A stretch of 48,954 nucleotides of DNA, taken from Dimargaris cristalligena (lineage: Eukaryota; Kickxellomycota; Dimargaritomycetes; Dimargaritales; Dimargaritaceae). A program made the translations under genes and the position numbers. The DNA is taken from contig JANBQC010000164.1 of the NCBI GenBank assembly GCA_027576995.1, forward strand, positions 1-48,954. The letters are read 5' to 3'. This document shows, one piece after another, positions 32,913 to 43,734 of this stretch; the first letter of the stretch is position 1, and each line of letters opens with the position of its first letter. The notes under the pieces were generated by a model. That model saw only the letters and a program-made list of their open reading frames with translations. It was not told where the DNA came from and ran no database searches.

Positions 32913-33045
32913 TCTATTAGTTTGTACCATACCTGTACCTAATACTAGTAGCCTGCTTGGCTGAGTCTAAGCCCTGCCTACCATTATAAGCCTATCCTTA
33001 GGACACTTAATGAACTAAGAGTAGTTTACCCAGGCAATAATTGTA
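32912..33045 (+). repeat. LTR-like dispersed repeat, copy C (partial)
   Basis: Shares CTAATACTAGTAGCC, GAGTCTAAGCCCTGCC and AACTAAGAGTAG with copy A and the fragment at 1-85. It shows more A/T substitutions than either. Confidence 0.65.
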
Positions 33046-33716
33046 TTTATTAGTATTATTTTAAATACTTCAGCAAATATATTTACTTGTTCCCTATATT
33101 TAGACCTAATGCCTAGCATGAGCATCAGTGCCCCCGAGACCATCTAATTTGTGTACCCAAGCATCCCCAAACCTGTCAAGTTGGGACTCTCTATCATGGT
33201 ATCAATACAACCTAAGAAGGATGTCAAGTCTGTCTTACTGATCCCCCCAGCTCTGGCATATTGAAGGTGGAATTGCCCACCACTACATATACTTTTGTAA
33301 CATCTGTGATTATTGGCATAGGCTAGGTTTATTCACCATAAATTTATTATACCAAGGGCACTATAAGTAAAAGGAAATGTATACCAAATTGGAAGAAAAC
33401 TAGAAGAATAATTGTGAGGTAAATGTATAGATAGAGTTGTTAGAAAACCATCTCATCCCGAGTGTGGAATACTCTTCCTGATGTGGCATATTCTTACTGG
33501 CCTCCTATTGGTCAGATTTTCTCTAATAAAAACTACCGCGGAGAGCTTAATCATCTCCTTGTGGTTCTTTCCTACTTTATCTAAATTTTGACATAAGCTT
33601 TATTATCAATCTCGGATTATCATCTACGAGAGAACTTGCGGTTAATCCAACAAGAGTAACCATCAGGTACGCAGAACCCCGAGTATATTTCATAGATATT
33701 CGAAGGTCGGCCCGGT

Positions 33717-35158
33717 TTATTGTTGACTGGATAGTTTTGGGCGGGGTATACCTTTACGAAATTTGATGAGCTGCAGCTGGTTGTTGAGAATCATCTTATC
33801 TGACCAAGGTAAATTATCCACTCTGATTGCATTTGCTTTGAGCAATGCCTCGGCTATCGGGCGGCGAACTCGGATGGCCAGTTCAGGAACACCACCGGAG
33901 TTACGACGTAGATACACAGTTCCATCACCCGTCATCATAGGTAGAGCAAGAGGATTTAAAGTACGCTCCTGAAGAGCACGTGTGCACTTTTCCTCGGCTG
34001 TTTGAAATCCCAAAACACCGGCATATCGACAATTCCAGTTGATTTTTTTAGCTATGGTATCCTCTTGATCGGCGGGGTAAGTGGCAAACTCTAAAAGCAA
34101 CATGGCCGGGTAGTTGAGCATTGGATAAAAGTCAGCATTCGCCATTTTGCCTAATAATTCATGCAACTTGTCATGTTGACGGGTAACGATGAGGGCCGCA
34201 CTGATACTGGCCACGATCTGTCTTAGGGAATGGCTTTGGATTTCCATACGCTTTATGCTGCCGCCGTCTCCAATGATTGATTTGAGTAGTTTGTCGTCTT
34301 GATACAAGTTTTCAATAGCCTGGACCAGTGTTTCTTCTTGAAATAGTTTTTTAACGCTCGAGAAAATGCTCATTATATTATCCACGGACAATCTCGGCAA
34401 TAAATGTAGTATGGGAAAAAGAACCAGTCGCTGGGCATCACTTATCTGTGTATAGTCCAGGTACGCCCACTCCGCTTTAATAGCTTTCAGTTTGGAGGGA
34501 TTAATGATAAATTGCCGGTACTGTAATTCGGCCTCATAGTCTACCAGATTGTGATACTCACTACTTTTTTTATAATGACTACCACTACGAATCCAACCGA
34601 TAGCCATGAGTGTACTCATTGGCTGCATTGGAAAAATCGTTTGTAGGGTGTTCAAGGTGAGTGGGATATCATTAGAAATTATCTGATCGACCTTTGCCCA
34701 TTGTCCAACAATAGATTATATGAGTTTAAAAGAAAATAACAGAACGCGCTTAGGATTAGATAAGGGGGATTGGTCAGTGGCTAATACAATAGCGGCTATC
34801 TATAAAATTAAATACACAGAGATACCGATCATTTGCCTGTAATTCAGCGGGGTATCATAGTTTCAGATAATACCTGTGAACTCACTTTTAAATATGTCTG
34901 ACTTTCCGGGTGTTGGTTGATAATAGTGTGCAAACGCCTATCAACCTGGGACATTTGCACTAGGCCTTCAGCTGGCAAGCGGTCTAGAATTTCATGGATA
35001 AGTTCCGACGGAGTGGTGTTAAGTTGGTCAATTTTAGCTGGACGATTGCTGTCTTTCCCACCATTACCCATCACTTCTTCCACGGGCTTGGGGCGACCGA
35101 CCGCAGCTTGAGCTATAGCCAGGCCTAACAGAGAAATGGGAACAAGGTACGACTTCAT
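33717..35158 (-). CDS. Secreted F-box protein, family 2, two exons, about 392 aa
   Basis: Exon 1 is 35,158-34,886 and exon 2 is 34,622-33,717. The 263-bp intron has a GTGAGT donor and an ATGCAG acceptor, with a phase-0 join. The signal peptide MKSYLVPISLLGLAIAQAAVG (cleavage near residue 21) fixes the start. Residues 49-82 form an F-box: TPSELIHEILDRLPAEGLVQ, then MSQVDRRLHTII, with the usual Pro, Leu-Ile and Val spacing. F-boxes normally bind Skp1 in SCF ubiquitin ligases in the cytosol or nucleus, so a secreted one suggests delivery into another cell; that is inference. Exon 2 holds the family-2 domain, with YTQISDAQRLVLFPIL and a C-terminal segment around VYLRRNSGGVPELAIRVRRP. TATA-like sequence at 35,365-35,359; TAA stop. 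The Skp1-binding function is untested. Confidence 0.75.
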
Positions 35159-35517
35159 TATCAACGAACGGAAGTAAGGGGCGGGATGAGCGAGGGATTG
35201 GAAGCAGCTATAATCGAATGGCCAATATTGAATTATTCCAAATGGCGGAGTATAATTAGGAGAGGCAGGTGTAAAAGAAAGTGTAGGCAGAAACTGAATA
35301 AAATCAGGTGAGTAGGTCATGGATAGGGTTTATCGAAGCTAGAGGGAACCCCGTGAGGTTATATATTCGAGGAAGAGGCTGAAGAGGAAGTGGCGGTGGG
35401 TGGAGGCCCCTATTCACGGAGCAAAATATATGAGCGACTCACCTGTGGCAGTATAGTGGTGACCTAACGCACCTTACACCGACAAATAGCTACATTGGAT
35501 ATATGATGCAATGATAT
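35159..35517. promoter_or_regulatory. Promoter and 5' UTR of the secreted F-box gene
   Basis: TATATAA on the minus strand at 35,365-35,359, about 207 bp before the ATG, matches the spacing seen for the family-1 genes and for the pseudogene at 42,353. An in-frame upstream ATG at 35,320 exists, but the sequence between has no signal-peptide character. Confidence 0.45.
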
Positions 35518-35653
35518 GGGTGAAGTTCAGCTTGGCTGTATAAGGGTTTAACTGATATGTGTATGGGAAAATCGGTGGGATGTTTATTTTTAACCAGTAG
35601 TATTTGCCTCATCAAATGGATCTTTCGTTATACAGCCTCGCTGAACTACTCCC
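35518..35653 (+). mobile_element. 136-bp MITE-like element, copy 2
   Basis: The left arm GGGTGAAGTTCAGCTTGGCT and the complement of the right arm GGGAGTAGTTCAGCGAGGCT form terminal inverted repeats of about 28 bp. It matches copy 1 (3,776-3,911) in inverted orientation over an identical length. It is non-coding and sits about 360 bp upstream of the secreted F-box gene start. Confidence 0.75.
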
Positions 35654-35765
35654 ATATGTTAATAGCCTTTGCCTATCCCTTGCAAAAGGAAAAAAGGGGA
35701 GGTGCCACAAGAGTGGAACACGAATTACCCAGCCGACCTATTGGGCCGGGGCACGACTGCATCTT

Positions 35766-35902
35766 GGTGAAATGTGGACCAGTTGTATAAGGTTTTACAT
35801 AGTATGTGCTTGAGGGGTAGGCGGGAGATTTGTCTTTAACCAGCGATATTAGCCTCTTCCAACGGTCTTTTCCCTTTACACAGCCTGGTCGGAATTCTCC
35901 CC
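35766..35902 (+). mobile_element. MITE-like element, copy 3 (diverged)
   Basis: About 137 bp with the same order of blocks as copy 2 (GGTGAA...GTTGTATAAGG, GTCTTTAACCAG, TATTAGCCTC, CACAGCC, TCTCCCC) and the same orientation, 112 bp downstream of copy 2. It is more diverged than copies 1 and 2 are from each other. Confidence 0.6.
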
Positions 35903-37826
35903 ATCTTTAAATAAGCCGAGAGGTGTATTCCGGGAAGTCGCGGCCCAGGTGAGATTATGGTTTTTCAGCGAGAGGTCTCGCCTATGGGGAATTTATTTAC
36001 CCGACACCTATTCGGCCACACCACCAGTTCCGTGGTGTAGACATTACCCTAAACATAGCTGCTTCCTGGAGGACCGTTCCACACTTGTTATTCGAATAAT
36101 TGCCAGGCTCATCAAAAATATGCCGAAGAAAGGGTCCGGTTTATAAGCGGGATGGTCCCTGGCCAGGGCCTCCAATCCCCAATTCGCTGTAGCCTTCTAC
36201 CGTTACACACAAGTATTACTTGCCCACCTCTTCAAGCCCAAATACTATACATATGCGACTTGGTGTTCCAAAAAAAATCATCAATGTTATTTTGGGGAGA
36301 GGGGGATACCTTCTCTCATTCTTGCGACTGACTCACTCATATATTCCAGGGAGGGAAGCAAATGTCCCCATCCTAACTGCCCCCGGTAGTGGTGACTTTA
36401 AGTATTACTCACACTCTTCATTTCCGCTTTCGGATATATTGGTATACCAAAGACCGTCTATTCCCCGAATTCCCCGGGAGGGAATACAGTCCTTACCCTT
36501 GAAACGTAGGGCCAATAGTTATTACACCCCCCCCCATATATCTTCACTATACCTACCATTTTGCATCGGCGCCTCGACTCCATGGACCATTGTTTCCGAT
36601 ATGCGTCACTCGATATGGGCAGAGCCCTGGTTTGAGCTGAACGGGGTTCCCTCAGCCCCCTGTCGATTGGAGAATTGGGCTTATTGATACTAACAGTCTG
36701 TTTTGGCGCTTCATCGCACAGTAGGTTTATGTACTGTGCCTCATGGTAACTACATGGACAGAGTCCACCAATTGTATTAGTGATCAAATTACCCAGGTGG
36801 AACGGCCCATCCGACCAATAACAGTTAGTGTAGCAGCCAGCTGGACGTGGGGATTCATCCCCTTCGGCTGTTATCAAAACCAAGTGCTTCCACCTCCCCC
36901 TAGTTCCGGGAAGTTCCTCCTTTTAGTATTCCTAATCGATAAACCGCTCATACACATTTCTCATTCGACCCCTACTGACTCGTGATAAAGGGATACCGCG
37001 GTATTTACTTGAAGGACGAATAGGGATGACTACTCTTCCTCCTCTGAGGACCCATGTCTCATCGTTCGCAGGAGAGGTCTTAACGGACTTGGGTTTAAAA
37101 CCACCATTGTACTAATTGGGGTTGAAGTGTGCCAATTTTGTGTGATAATTATAATATAATCCTCCTCTTTGTATTCCTTCCTACTAACCAACCCAATTTG
37201 GCTTCATTTATTTTAAAACAAAATATATTATCTGCAGTGATCATTACATAAGGACATGTCGGCTTTTTAGCGATTGTAGGCAGCGGACTTGTCCATTGCA
37301 CTTTATTGGTGACACCGATATATAACAAATCACCAACGGTATCTATCAACGATAATCAATAATTAGGTGTTTATTAAATGAGCGAACGGCACTATTCCGG
37401 AGTAAAGACTTTACATCGGCTCTTCAATATTAGGCAGTGAGAATGGCTATTAGCAAGTAGTAAACGTAATCTACACCCAAGTCTGGTCACGGATATCCAA
37501 ATAACGATGCCTAGTTTTTCAGGCACACACCAGGGAACACCGTAAACTTAACTACTGAAACTTCATCAAACCTCCAAATTAACGTATAAAAGCACCAGTA
37601 TATTTAATCATTGAACGGTTTACTCGGAGAGTCGCTACCAAGCCTTATTCATTGAAAAATACCGGGTATATGAAAGCCGGGGTAGGGATATAGACATGGC
37701 TATAATCAATACTGACCACCCATCTCTCAGCTATACTAAGGACATGGGCATTAATATACCTAGTAAATTTCGAGCCTAAGTCTTCTAATCTAATCAAGCC
37801 AGTCTTAAATCCAGCATCGACATCAC
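35903..37826. other. Intergenic stretch, no supported gene
   Basis: ORFs on either strand (for example 36,220-36,687 and 36,883-36,458) have no family features, and their codon use does not resemble the nearby genes. About 37,140-37,350 resembles 29,430-29,660. No RNA gene is recognised. Confidence 0.5.
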
Positions 37827-40197
37827 TTAACGACCTCCTTTCTTCTTCTTCTTGGCGGTCTGTCGGTTATTTTTAGTCGGCTGGGGCTTAGTCGGGGTCG
37901 CTGCCGCGGGAGCCGGACTGGCGGGTTCGGGCGTACGGGAGGCAGCCACCCCACTAATATTAGCACTTCCCGTGCCGCCCAATCCACCCTCCTCGCTATG
38001 GCTGACGACCCCCTGCGGTCCCGTTGATCCCACTCCGCGCTTGCGGTTTTTAGCCGATCGACGACTCTTACTAGGTTTATAGTACGAGCGTTGGACCATC
38101 GGAAGCCAACGTTCGGGATCGACAACTGCTTTGGGATCTTGACTTTTGGGGAGTTTCTTAGCGCGGCGTTTGTTACGGGTCGCGGAGGTCCGGGCAGTGG
38201 CTTGGCGTTTAACCACAGGTCGCACCCGGATGGCGGCCAGGCGACCTTCAATCTCATCAAGTTGGGTTTCATCGACCAGACTAGGAACGGCCGGCAGCAT
38301 GGATTCATAAGGAGCAGCCGCATCGAGATCTACCTGGGCTAGGGCCAGGATTAGGGCGGTCGTCGAGTGATGGTTGGTGGGATCGCGTTGGACCACCTGC
38401 TGGAAGTCAGACACAGCCTTCCTCGACTGGTTGATATGGAGATAGTAAAGTCCGCGGCGTTTGAGTAAGGCATTGGGGATCTAAATATACATGGGATGGT
38501 TGCATGGAGAATAAATAGGGAGAAAAAATTGGCATATATGATAAATGGGGTTCCAATTAGTTATTATGATTACAGCCGGGCTCTTCTATCGATTGTTGAA
38601 ATCAACAGACGAAAAATGTACAAATTGGATAAAGGGTAAGGCCACTTACCTGGCCTGGTGAGCCGGGCTTCTCCCAATGGGTCGATAAATCTGCAACGAG
38701 CTTAGCTGCACGGTCAGGCTGACGGAGTTGGTCGTGGAGCCATAAAAGCACGCTTGCCATACCAGGGTCGTACTTGGTATCGTCTCCATTCTTAGCACAA
38801 TAATCGTCCAAAACCTGGAGGGCCAAGGTGTACTGGCGCATCTGCAAGTGGGCCTGTACCAGACTATATACCAACACCGGGGTGGCCATATGGTCGTCCT
38901 TGACCAGTTGGGTCAGTTCGGCCACGCCCTGACCGGCCATCCCCTGTTGGAACCAAGTAGCGGCGTGCAGGATACCCAGATAGGGGTCGTTGGGATAAGT
39001 CCGCAAATGGCTACGGCAGTCGCGCCGAGTGGCCGGGTTCTGGCGCAGATAAAACTTAAGCAGAGTATTGTTAAAGGCCACGATACGGAGCTGCTCCTTG
39101 AGTAAGCGGGGGTCACTCTGTCCCACATTCTTGCGACGCAGTTTTAAGGCCGTATCGAAGATACCCGTAGCACCACGGTAGGCCGCAATGTTGTGCGCAA
39201 TCAGAGCCACAGCCGCTGCATCAGTAGCCGCAGTACCCAGGTACCGGCCGTAAAGAGCCTCGGCGGCTTTTACTTTACCCTGCAACTGGTAAACATGGCC
39301 TAACTGAATGTCGATGGCAGCGAGTTCGCTCTCGCGTTCCGCCTCTGATGCGTGATTTTCGGCCAGAACTCTCTCACAGGTTTCACGGGCCACCTCCAGC
39401 AATTCTTCGGCTTCGGAGTAACGGTGAGCGCAGATGAGAAAACAGGCCGAGTTGTAGGCCAGCTCGTAAGTGCCCTTATGGATAAGAGCGGGCTGGCTAT
39501 CACTATCATCAGCTGACTTGGCGTCGGCTGCTTGCTGATAAGCCAAACCCACCCGAACTGCCGTATGGTTGGTGAGCAGATCCGAATAGTCGGCGCTTTG
39601 GCGGTCCACCGATTCCATGAGGGACTCGTAAATAGACATGGCTTCAGCGTAGTTCCCACGCCGGTAATGAATTTGAGCGTATAGCTTGCGGCAGGCCAAT
39701 TGGGTCTCCGCATCCAGGCGACCCGAGGAATGCTTCGACAAGCCGTCGAGAGTTTTAAGGGAGCCTGCGAGGTCACTAACGCGATATTGACAGTAGGCTT
39801 TTTCGAATTTAAACGACTGATGACCATGTCGACCGGCTTGTTGGATGGCCGCCAAGGCAGCCTGGTACTTATCCAAGCGGACCAGACAGGCGATTAAGAC
39901 CTGGTAGGCATCAGGGTCAGTGGGCTGAGCCTCCGTCACTAGAATGGTTCACACAATCATTAAGTAACAATAGTAGGTAAGTGTGGTTCCGGCGAATTGA
40001 AGGAATGGAGAATCCATGTTGTAGAGAAAGGTCATTATTTGATACCTTATTTGGATTAAAACACCGGCCGGGGCAGACCAGATGTCGTCAATGTACTCCG
40101 ACTTACGAGATTGGACGATTTGGACAGCTTGAACGAGGTCCTGAGCCTCAAGAGCGACGGACAAATCGTTATACGCGGCTTGAGTTGTAGCCGCCAT
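37827..40197 (-). CDS. SRP72: Signal recognition particle subunit SRP72, three exons, 677 aa
   Basis: SRP72 binds SRP68 and the 7S RNA in the particle that targets nascent secretory proteins to the ER. The exons are 40,197-40,107, 39,938-38,650 and 38,480-37,827. The introns are 168 bp (GTAAGT...CTAG, splitting a Leu codon) and 169 bp (GTAAGT...TTAG, phase 0). The bulk (about 1-560) is a run of TPR-like helix pairs, for example YQVLIACLVRLDKYQAALAA and YNSACFLICAHRYSEAEELL. Near residue 581 is the SRP72 RNA-binding signature DPERWLPMVQRSYYKPSKSR, followed by a Lys/Arg-rich end KKKKKGGR. The length matches the family (about 670). The start is MAATTQAAYNDL, at the first ATG compatible with the TPR domain. 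TAA stop. Confidence 0.92.
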
Positions 40198-40813
40198 GGG
40201 GATCGCAATTGAATTCCAAACGACGGGATAGTAAGTGTTCGTATAGAGTTGCAATCAATAAAATGAAGAATACGCGCTTGATAAGTTAAAGTAACGAAGG
40301 AATGGGGCTAAGTGATAGGGGAGAGGGGTATTCAATGCTCAGTAAATGGGGCAATACGTAGTTTCAAACCGGGTGAGTTGGCCATCTGGTTGGTTTGTGA
40401 CGATGACGAGCAGCTAAACTGGGAACACCTCATACTAATGCGTACTAATAGTATCTTTGAAACTGCATCACCGCTTAATATCTCCAAAAATTTTGTGTAT
40501 GCAATTTAGCCAAGGGCCATTGTGCCGACTGTTGCATATATATATATCTCAATGGTTTTTTAAGGAACTTTAGTAAGAAATGGTACTTCATAACTGCTCA
40601 GCAAACTAGTAAATGTATCATGGGTTTGGAATAAGGTGGCAACGGCGCAGGAAATTGGTAGAGGAGGGAAAACACGGGATTTAAGCGAAATGATAGTGAA
40701 TAAATTTGGAGTCTGACAGTATAAGCGAAGGAGAGAATATCGGAGCAAGGAAAATATTATTAAAAGGCAAATTGTATATGTATTGGCTACTGTGTGGTAA
40801 TAGCACTGCCGAA
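40198..40813. other. Upstream region of SRP72, no gene seen
   Basis: Contains the SRP72 promoter and the 3' flank of the family-2 pseudogene. Short ORFs only, with no recognised signals. Confidence 0.45.
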
Positions 40814-42353
40814 TTATCCGGAGAACGCGAGATTTACTGGCTCTAGTATTGCTTGAACCTCCTCCTGAGGTAGCCAGGAGGAGTCATCCAACGGATGCTT
40901 GGTTTCCTGAATTAATTTCTCGGTGACGGCCTTATGCATGTGAATGGCCACAGCGGGCTTACCCTCGAATTCACGGTAGAAATGGACATATTGGCAGGCA
41001 ATCAGATCACAAAACACTTCTTAGGGGTTTCGGCCAAGGGGCCCTTGTTGGGGAATTTAGCCACCGCAACATGAAGGCCGAGTAGCTGGGCCCAGGCTCG
41101 GCAATTCTTACCGAGATAGGCTCTAACCGTGGGCAACTTCACGAGCGTGGAGTCACCGAACCCCATAATCAATAGCTGGAGAAACTCCCAATCGCAAGCG
41201 AAAAGGATTGTCTCAGATTTCCGGGCCAATTTGATGAGTTTCACTAATTTGATAATGCTACCTTTAACCGATAGGACCGCCAATAAACCAACCAGAAATT
41301 CTCACTCGATATTGGCTTGGACGCCTGATAAACGGGGGGGGGCATTGCAATTAAGCAGACATCATTCGACCATAGAATATCTTTAATGACATCGGGGGTG
41401 GATTCAAGACCCAGACTAAGCTTTTGGAATACGGACTCAAGCCTGGAAACCGGCAGATCCAGCATGATGGTGAGGAGCGGAAAAACGGGCAATTGCTGTT
41501 CACATGACAGCGAGGAAGACTTGATATATTCCCACTCCTGCCCAGCACGGCGTAGGCGGTTCGCGGTGCTCGGCAGTAGTTCAGGGGGTTGGGAACATTG
41601 GATTGCTAATTAAATATTACCTTGGGCTGCATTGAGTGCTTGCTCTACACGCTGGTAATCATCAGATATGTCTTCTCGCAATACCGCACTCGCAATCTCC
41701 ATGGGAATCAGTTTTTGGAAGATCGCTGCGCTAAATTTTCCACCTTTCTTAACGAAGCTGGCCTCGAATTCATACATTGGCTAGCAGCATTTCAATAATA
41801 TACCCAGGCAAAAACGACAATGGTAAGAAATAATTAGCCAAGTACCCTAACTGCTGACAATATCCCTAATCTTTTCTGACCAACCACTTGGCCATGTCGC
41901 TTACAGACATCTATCCAATTTAATCAAGCCTGTAAATGTGCGGGCATTACTCTAGCACAGTACTATCATGGCGGCGACGGTTTAACATATAATGCTTACC
42001 CCCATAAGCGCTCGCATCCACGGGCTTTGCAAAACCATTTCCTGGCCTTTTGCACCAGTGTCGGCCATTGCCAGAAACCCGTCCCATGACACTCTATATG
42101 TTATGTTGTTGAACAATTCTTGAGGGAACCCCAGAAGTTCCGGGGTTGCCAGGATGGTATTTTGATTTGAAACCCCGCTTTCCTGATTTTCAATGACATC
42201 GAAGGGTGCATTGCCTTCGAAAAGTTCATCATCCACCAATACACTACTATCTACCTGACTGGTGGACCCGGGTTCACTTGGTTGAGGGCGACCGGAGGCT
42301 AAGCGAGTTAGGGCCAGGCCTAATAAGGCAATCGTCAAGAAATACGTTTTCAT
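40814..42353 (-). pseudogene. Decayed secreted F-box-like gene, family 2
   Basis: Exon 1 (42,353-42,000) is intact. It has the signal peptide MKTYFLTIALLGLALTRLASG, closely matching the gene at 35,158, then an acidic linker and a weakened F-box-like segment starting LLGFPQELFNNI. A GTAAGC donor (41,999) and a GCTAG acceptor (41,781) give a 219-bp intron and a phase-0 join to PMYEFEASF. Exon 2 is broken. There is TAA in frame at 41,612-41,610. The frame then continues through the family hallmark SLSCEQQLPVFPLL to a TAG at 41,246-41,244. Two further frames carry the rest (41,283-41,002 and 41,017-40,814), the last ending in a segment like VHFYREFEGKPAVAIHMHKA that aligns with the end of the intact gene. 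At least one nonsense change and two frameshifts are therefore needed. Confidence 0.75.
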
Positions 42354-43626
42354 CGTTGGGACGCGCGAAGTGGTACTGCGAAGGGAGAGTGACTTGGGCT
42401 ACCTCGGGATGAAGAGGAAACTACGTACTACAGTACGATGGAGGATTTCTATCAGGAAAATAGAAGGCAAGTTAGTCTAGATATAGATAAGGAGGAGGTT
42501 TAAGCCACGGAAGGGGTGCGGTAAGGATCAGAAAGGCCGGAACCGGGATATATATATATATATATCAAATATAAGGGGGGCGGCAGTTGAGTATGCAAGT
42601 CAAATATAGACGGCAAGGTTTAGGCATCTCAAACACTATATATTGCCCATCCTTGAAACATTGAGCGAGTATCTCAATGATCAACTAACGAATGTGTCGC
42701 ATTAGCACGATTTATGGCGGAAGAGTTCAAGCGAAGCTGGCATCTAGGCCCAATAACGAAACGAGAGGCAAGGTATAATGTGAATTTAGAGCTAGGGAGA
42801 TGGTGGCTAAGCCAGGGTGTTAAAATATATTTCAATGGACAAGCCATCGTAATACTACGTCGCACAATTGCTAGCGAGTCTATCAGAACTAACAGCGCTC
42901 GCCCGTTCCCCCTTCCATCTGGGGCCCCCTTTGGGCGGAAGGCCTCTCCACCAGGCCCCGCTTGCTTAGTTTAGCCGACTCCTTCATAAGTCGGGCAATA
43001 TTGGGGAATATTACGGTTTCTGTCCGATTGGCATATTTGTCTATTATCCGAAAATGAAGGCAGTCCAGCCGGAGCGTAATCAATATAGGTAATATATCAA
43101 CACCGCCCTTAGGAATGCAGCTCCAACAGGGCGAGAGCATATACCCAAGCAAGACCCGACAGTGTAGCTGATATTGTGAGCAAGCGGCGACATTTATAGA
43201 CCGGAGGCATGTAAGAAGTACAGGGCCTGGTTAGTTTCTATAAACGACGGATTTCTTTACCCAACCATGGTGGCTATTGAAAGAAGGGGGAAGGCAATGC
43301 GAGTGGAATGTGTGGTCAATTAGCTATTCACATAGGACCAACTCGTCGCACGTTGAATCACATAAATTTATGTCCCCAGCACATCTGTAGATGGGCCGAT
43401 TGGTCAGCATTAGAAACACCCTTTTGTCCCCGAACTTTAAAGCTCATGCACTTCAAGCGTCAAATATCCGGAAAAAAACTATGACTCGAGGCCTTTCTCA
43501 CCCTACTCAACTTGAAACACCCCTCTCACCTAGTCTCTGCGGGTCCAAGGACCAACGGCTTATAGTCTGAGAGGGGATATATAGTGACCTAGAGGTGTTT
43601 CCGCTTGCTCAGTGGTGGCCGTTAAA
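42354..43626. other. Intergenic stretch, one weak minus-strand ORF
   Basis: A minus-strand ORF at 43,152-42,889 (87 aa) starts 40 bp after a CTATAAATG box and has a mildly protein-like middle (IIDKYANRTETVIF). There is no homologue, signal peptide or partner exon that I can name. Nothing else is supported. Confidence 0.3.
42549..42565 (-). promoter_or_regulatory. TA-rich TATA region upstream of the family-2 pseudogene
   Basis: An uninterrupted TATATA run about 195-210 bp before the ATG at 42,353, at the same distance as the TATA boxes of the other secreted genes. It is also a microsatellite, so its function is uncertain. Confidence 0.35.
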
Positions 43627-43734
43627 ATGGGCAGCGTTGCATTACTTGCATTGGTGGTAGGAATTAGTGCTAATATTTCACTGGTTTTCAAGAGACCCGA
43701 TAAGATAACCCATTACCACACAGCTGTACGATAA
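43627..43734 (+). CDS. Possible very small secreted or membrane peptide, 35 aa
   Basis: The ORF opens with MGSVALLALVVGISANISLVF, a convincing signal peptide or membrane anchor, followed by a short basic tail (KRPDKI...) and TAA. A TATATAG box lies about 50 bp upstream (43,577-43,583). It could be a complete small peptide or the first exon of a longer secreted gene, since the ORF from about 43,791 might follow after an intron. There is no homologue to support it, and chance is a real alternative at this length. Confidence 0.25.
   Translation: MGSVALLALVVGISANISLVFKRPDKITHYHTAVR

Larger units (their letters stand above)
30121..33500. mobile_element. CpG-depleted, repeat-derived zone (decayed retroelement or nested repeats)
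   Basis: CG dinucleotides are very rare across this stretch compared with neighbouring genes. It contains two copies of the LTR-like repeat (30,386-30,675 and 32,912-33,045) on the same strand and a mariner-like terminal fragment (32,835-32,912). Short ORFs such as 31,053-31,292 are interrupted and give no recognised polymerase, protease or integrase motif. Two same-strand repeat copies 2.3 kb apart could be LTRs of a small or deleted element, but I could not find a primer-binding site or coding core that proves it. Confidence 0.55.

Noticed and set aside
30386..33045. Complete LTR retrotransposon between repeat copies A and C
   Set aside because: Copy C covers only part of the repeat. No primer-binding site, polypurine tract or reverse transcriptase/integrase motifs could be read.
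36458..36883. 141-aa minus-strand ORF and overlapping 155-aa plus-strand ORF
   Set aside because: No signal peptide, domain or low-complexity pattern is present. Overlap of two ORFs in opposite frames in a gene-poor stretch is expected by chance.
41538..41620. A short intron (GTAATA donor at 41,620) that would remove the TAA in the family-2 pseudogene
   Set aside because: The nearest acceptor, GGGCAG, would shift the reading frame away from the conserved EWEYIK and FPLL segment. Two further frame breaks remain anyway.
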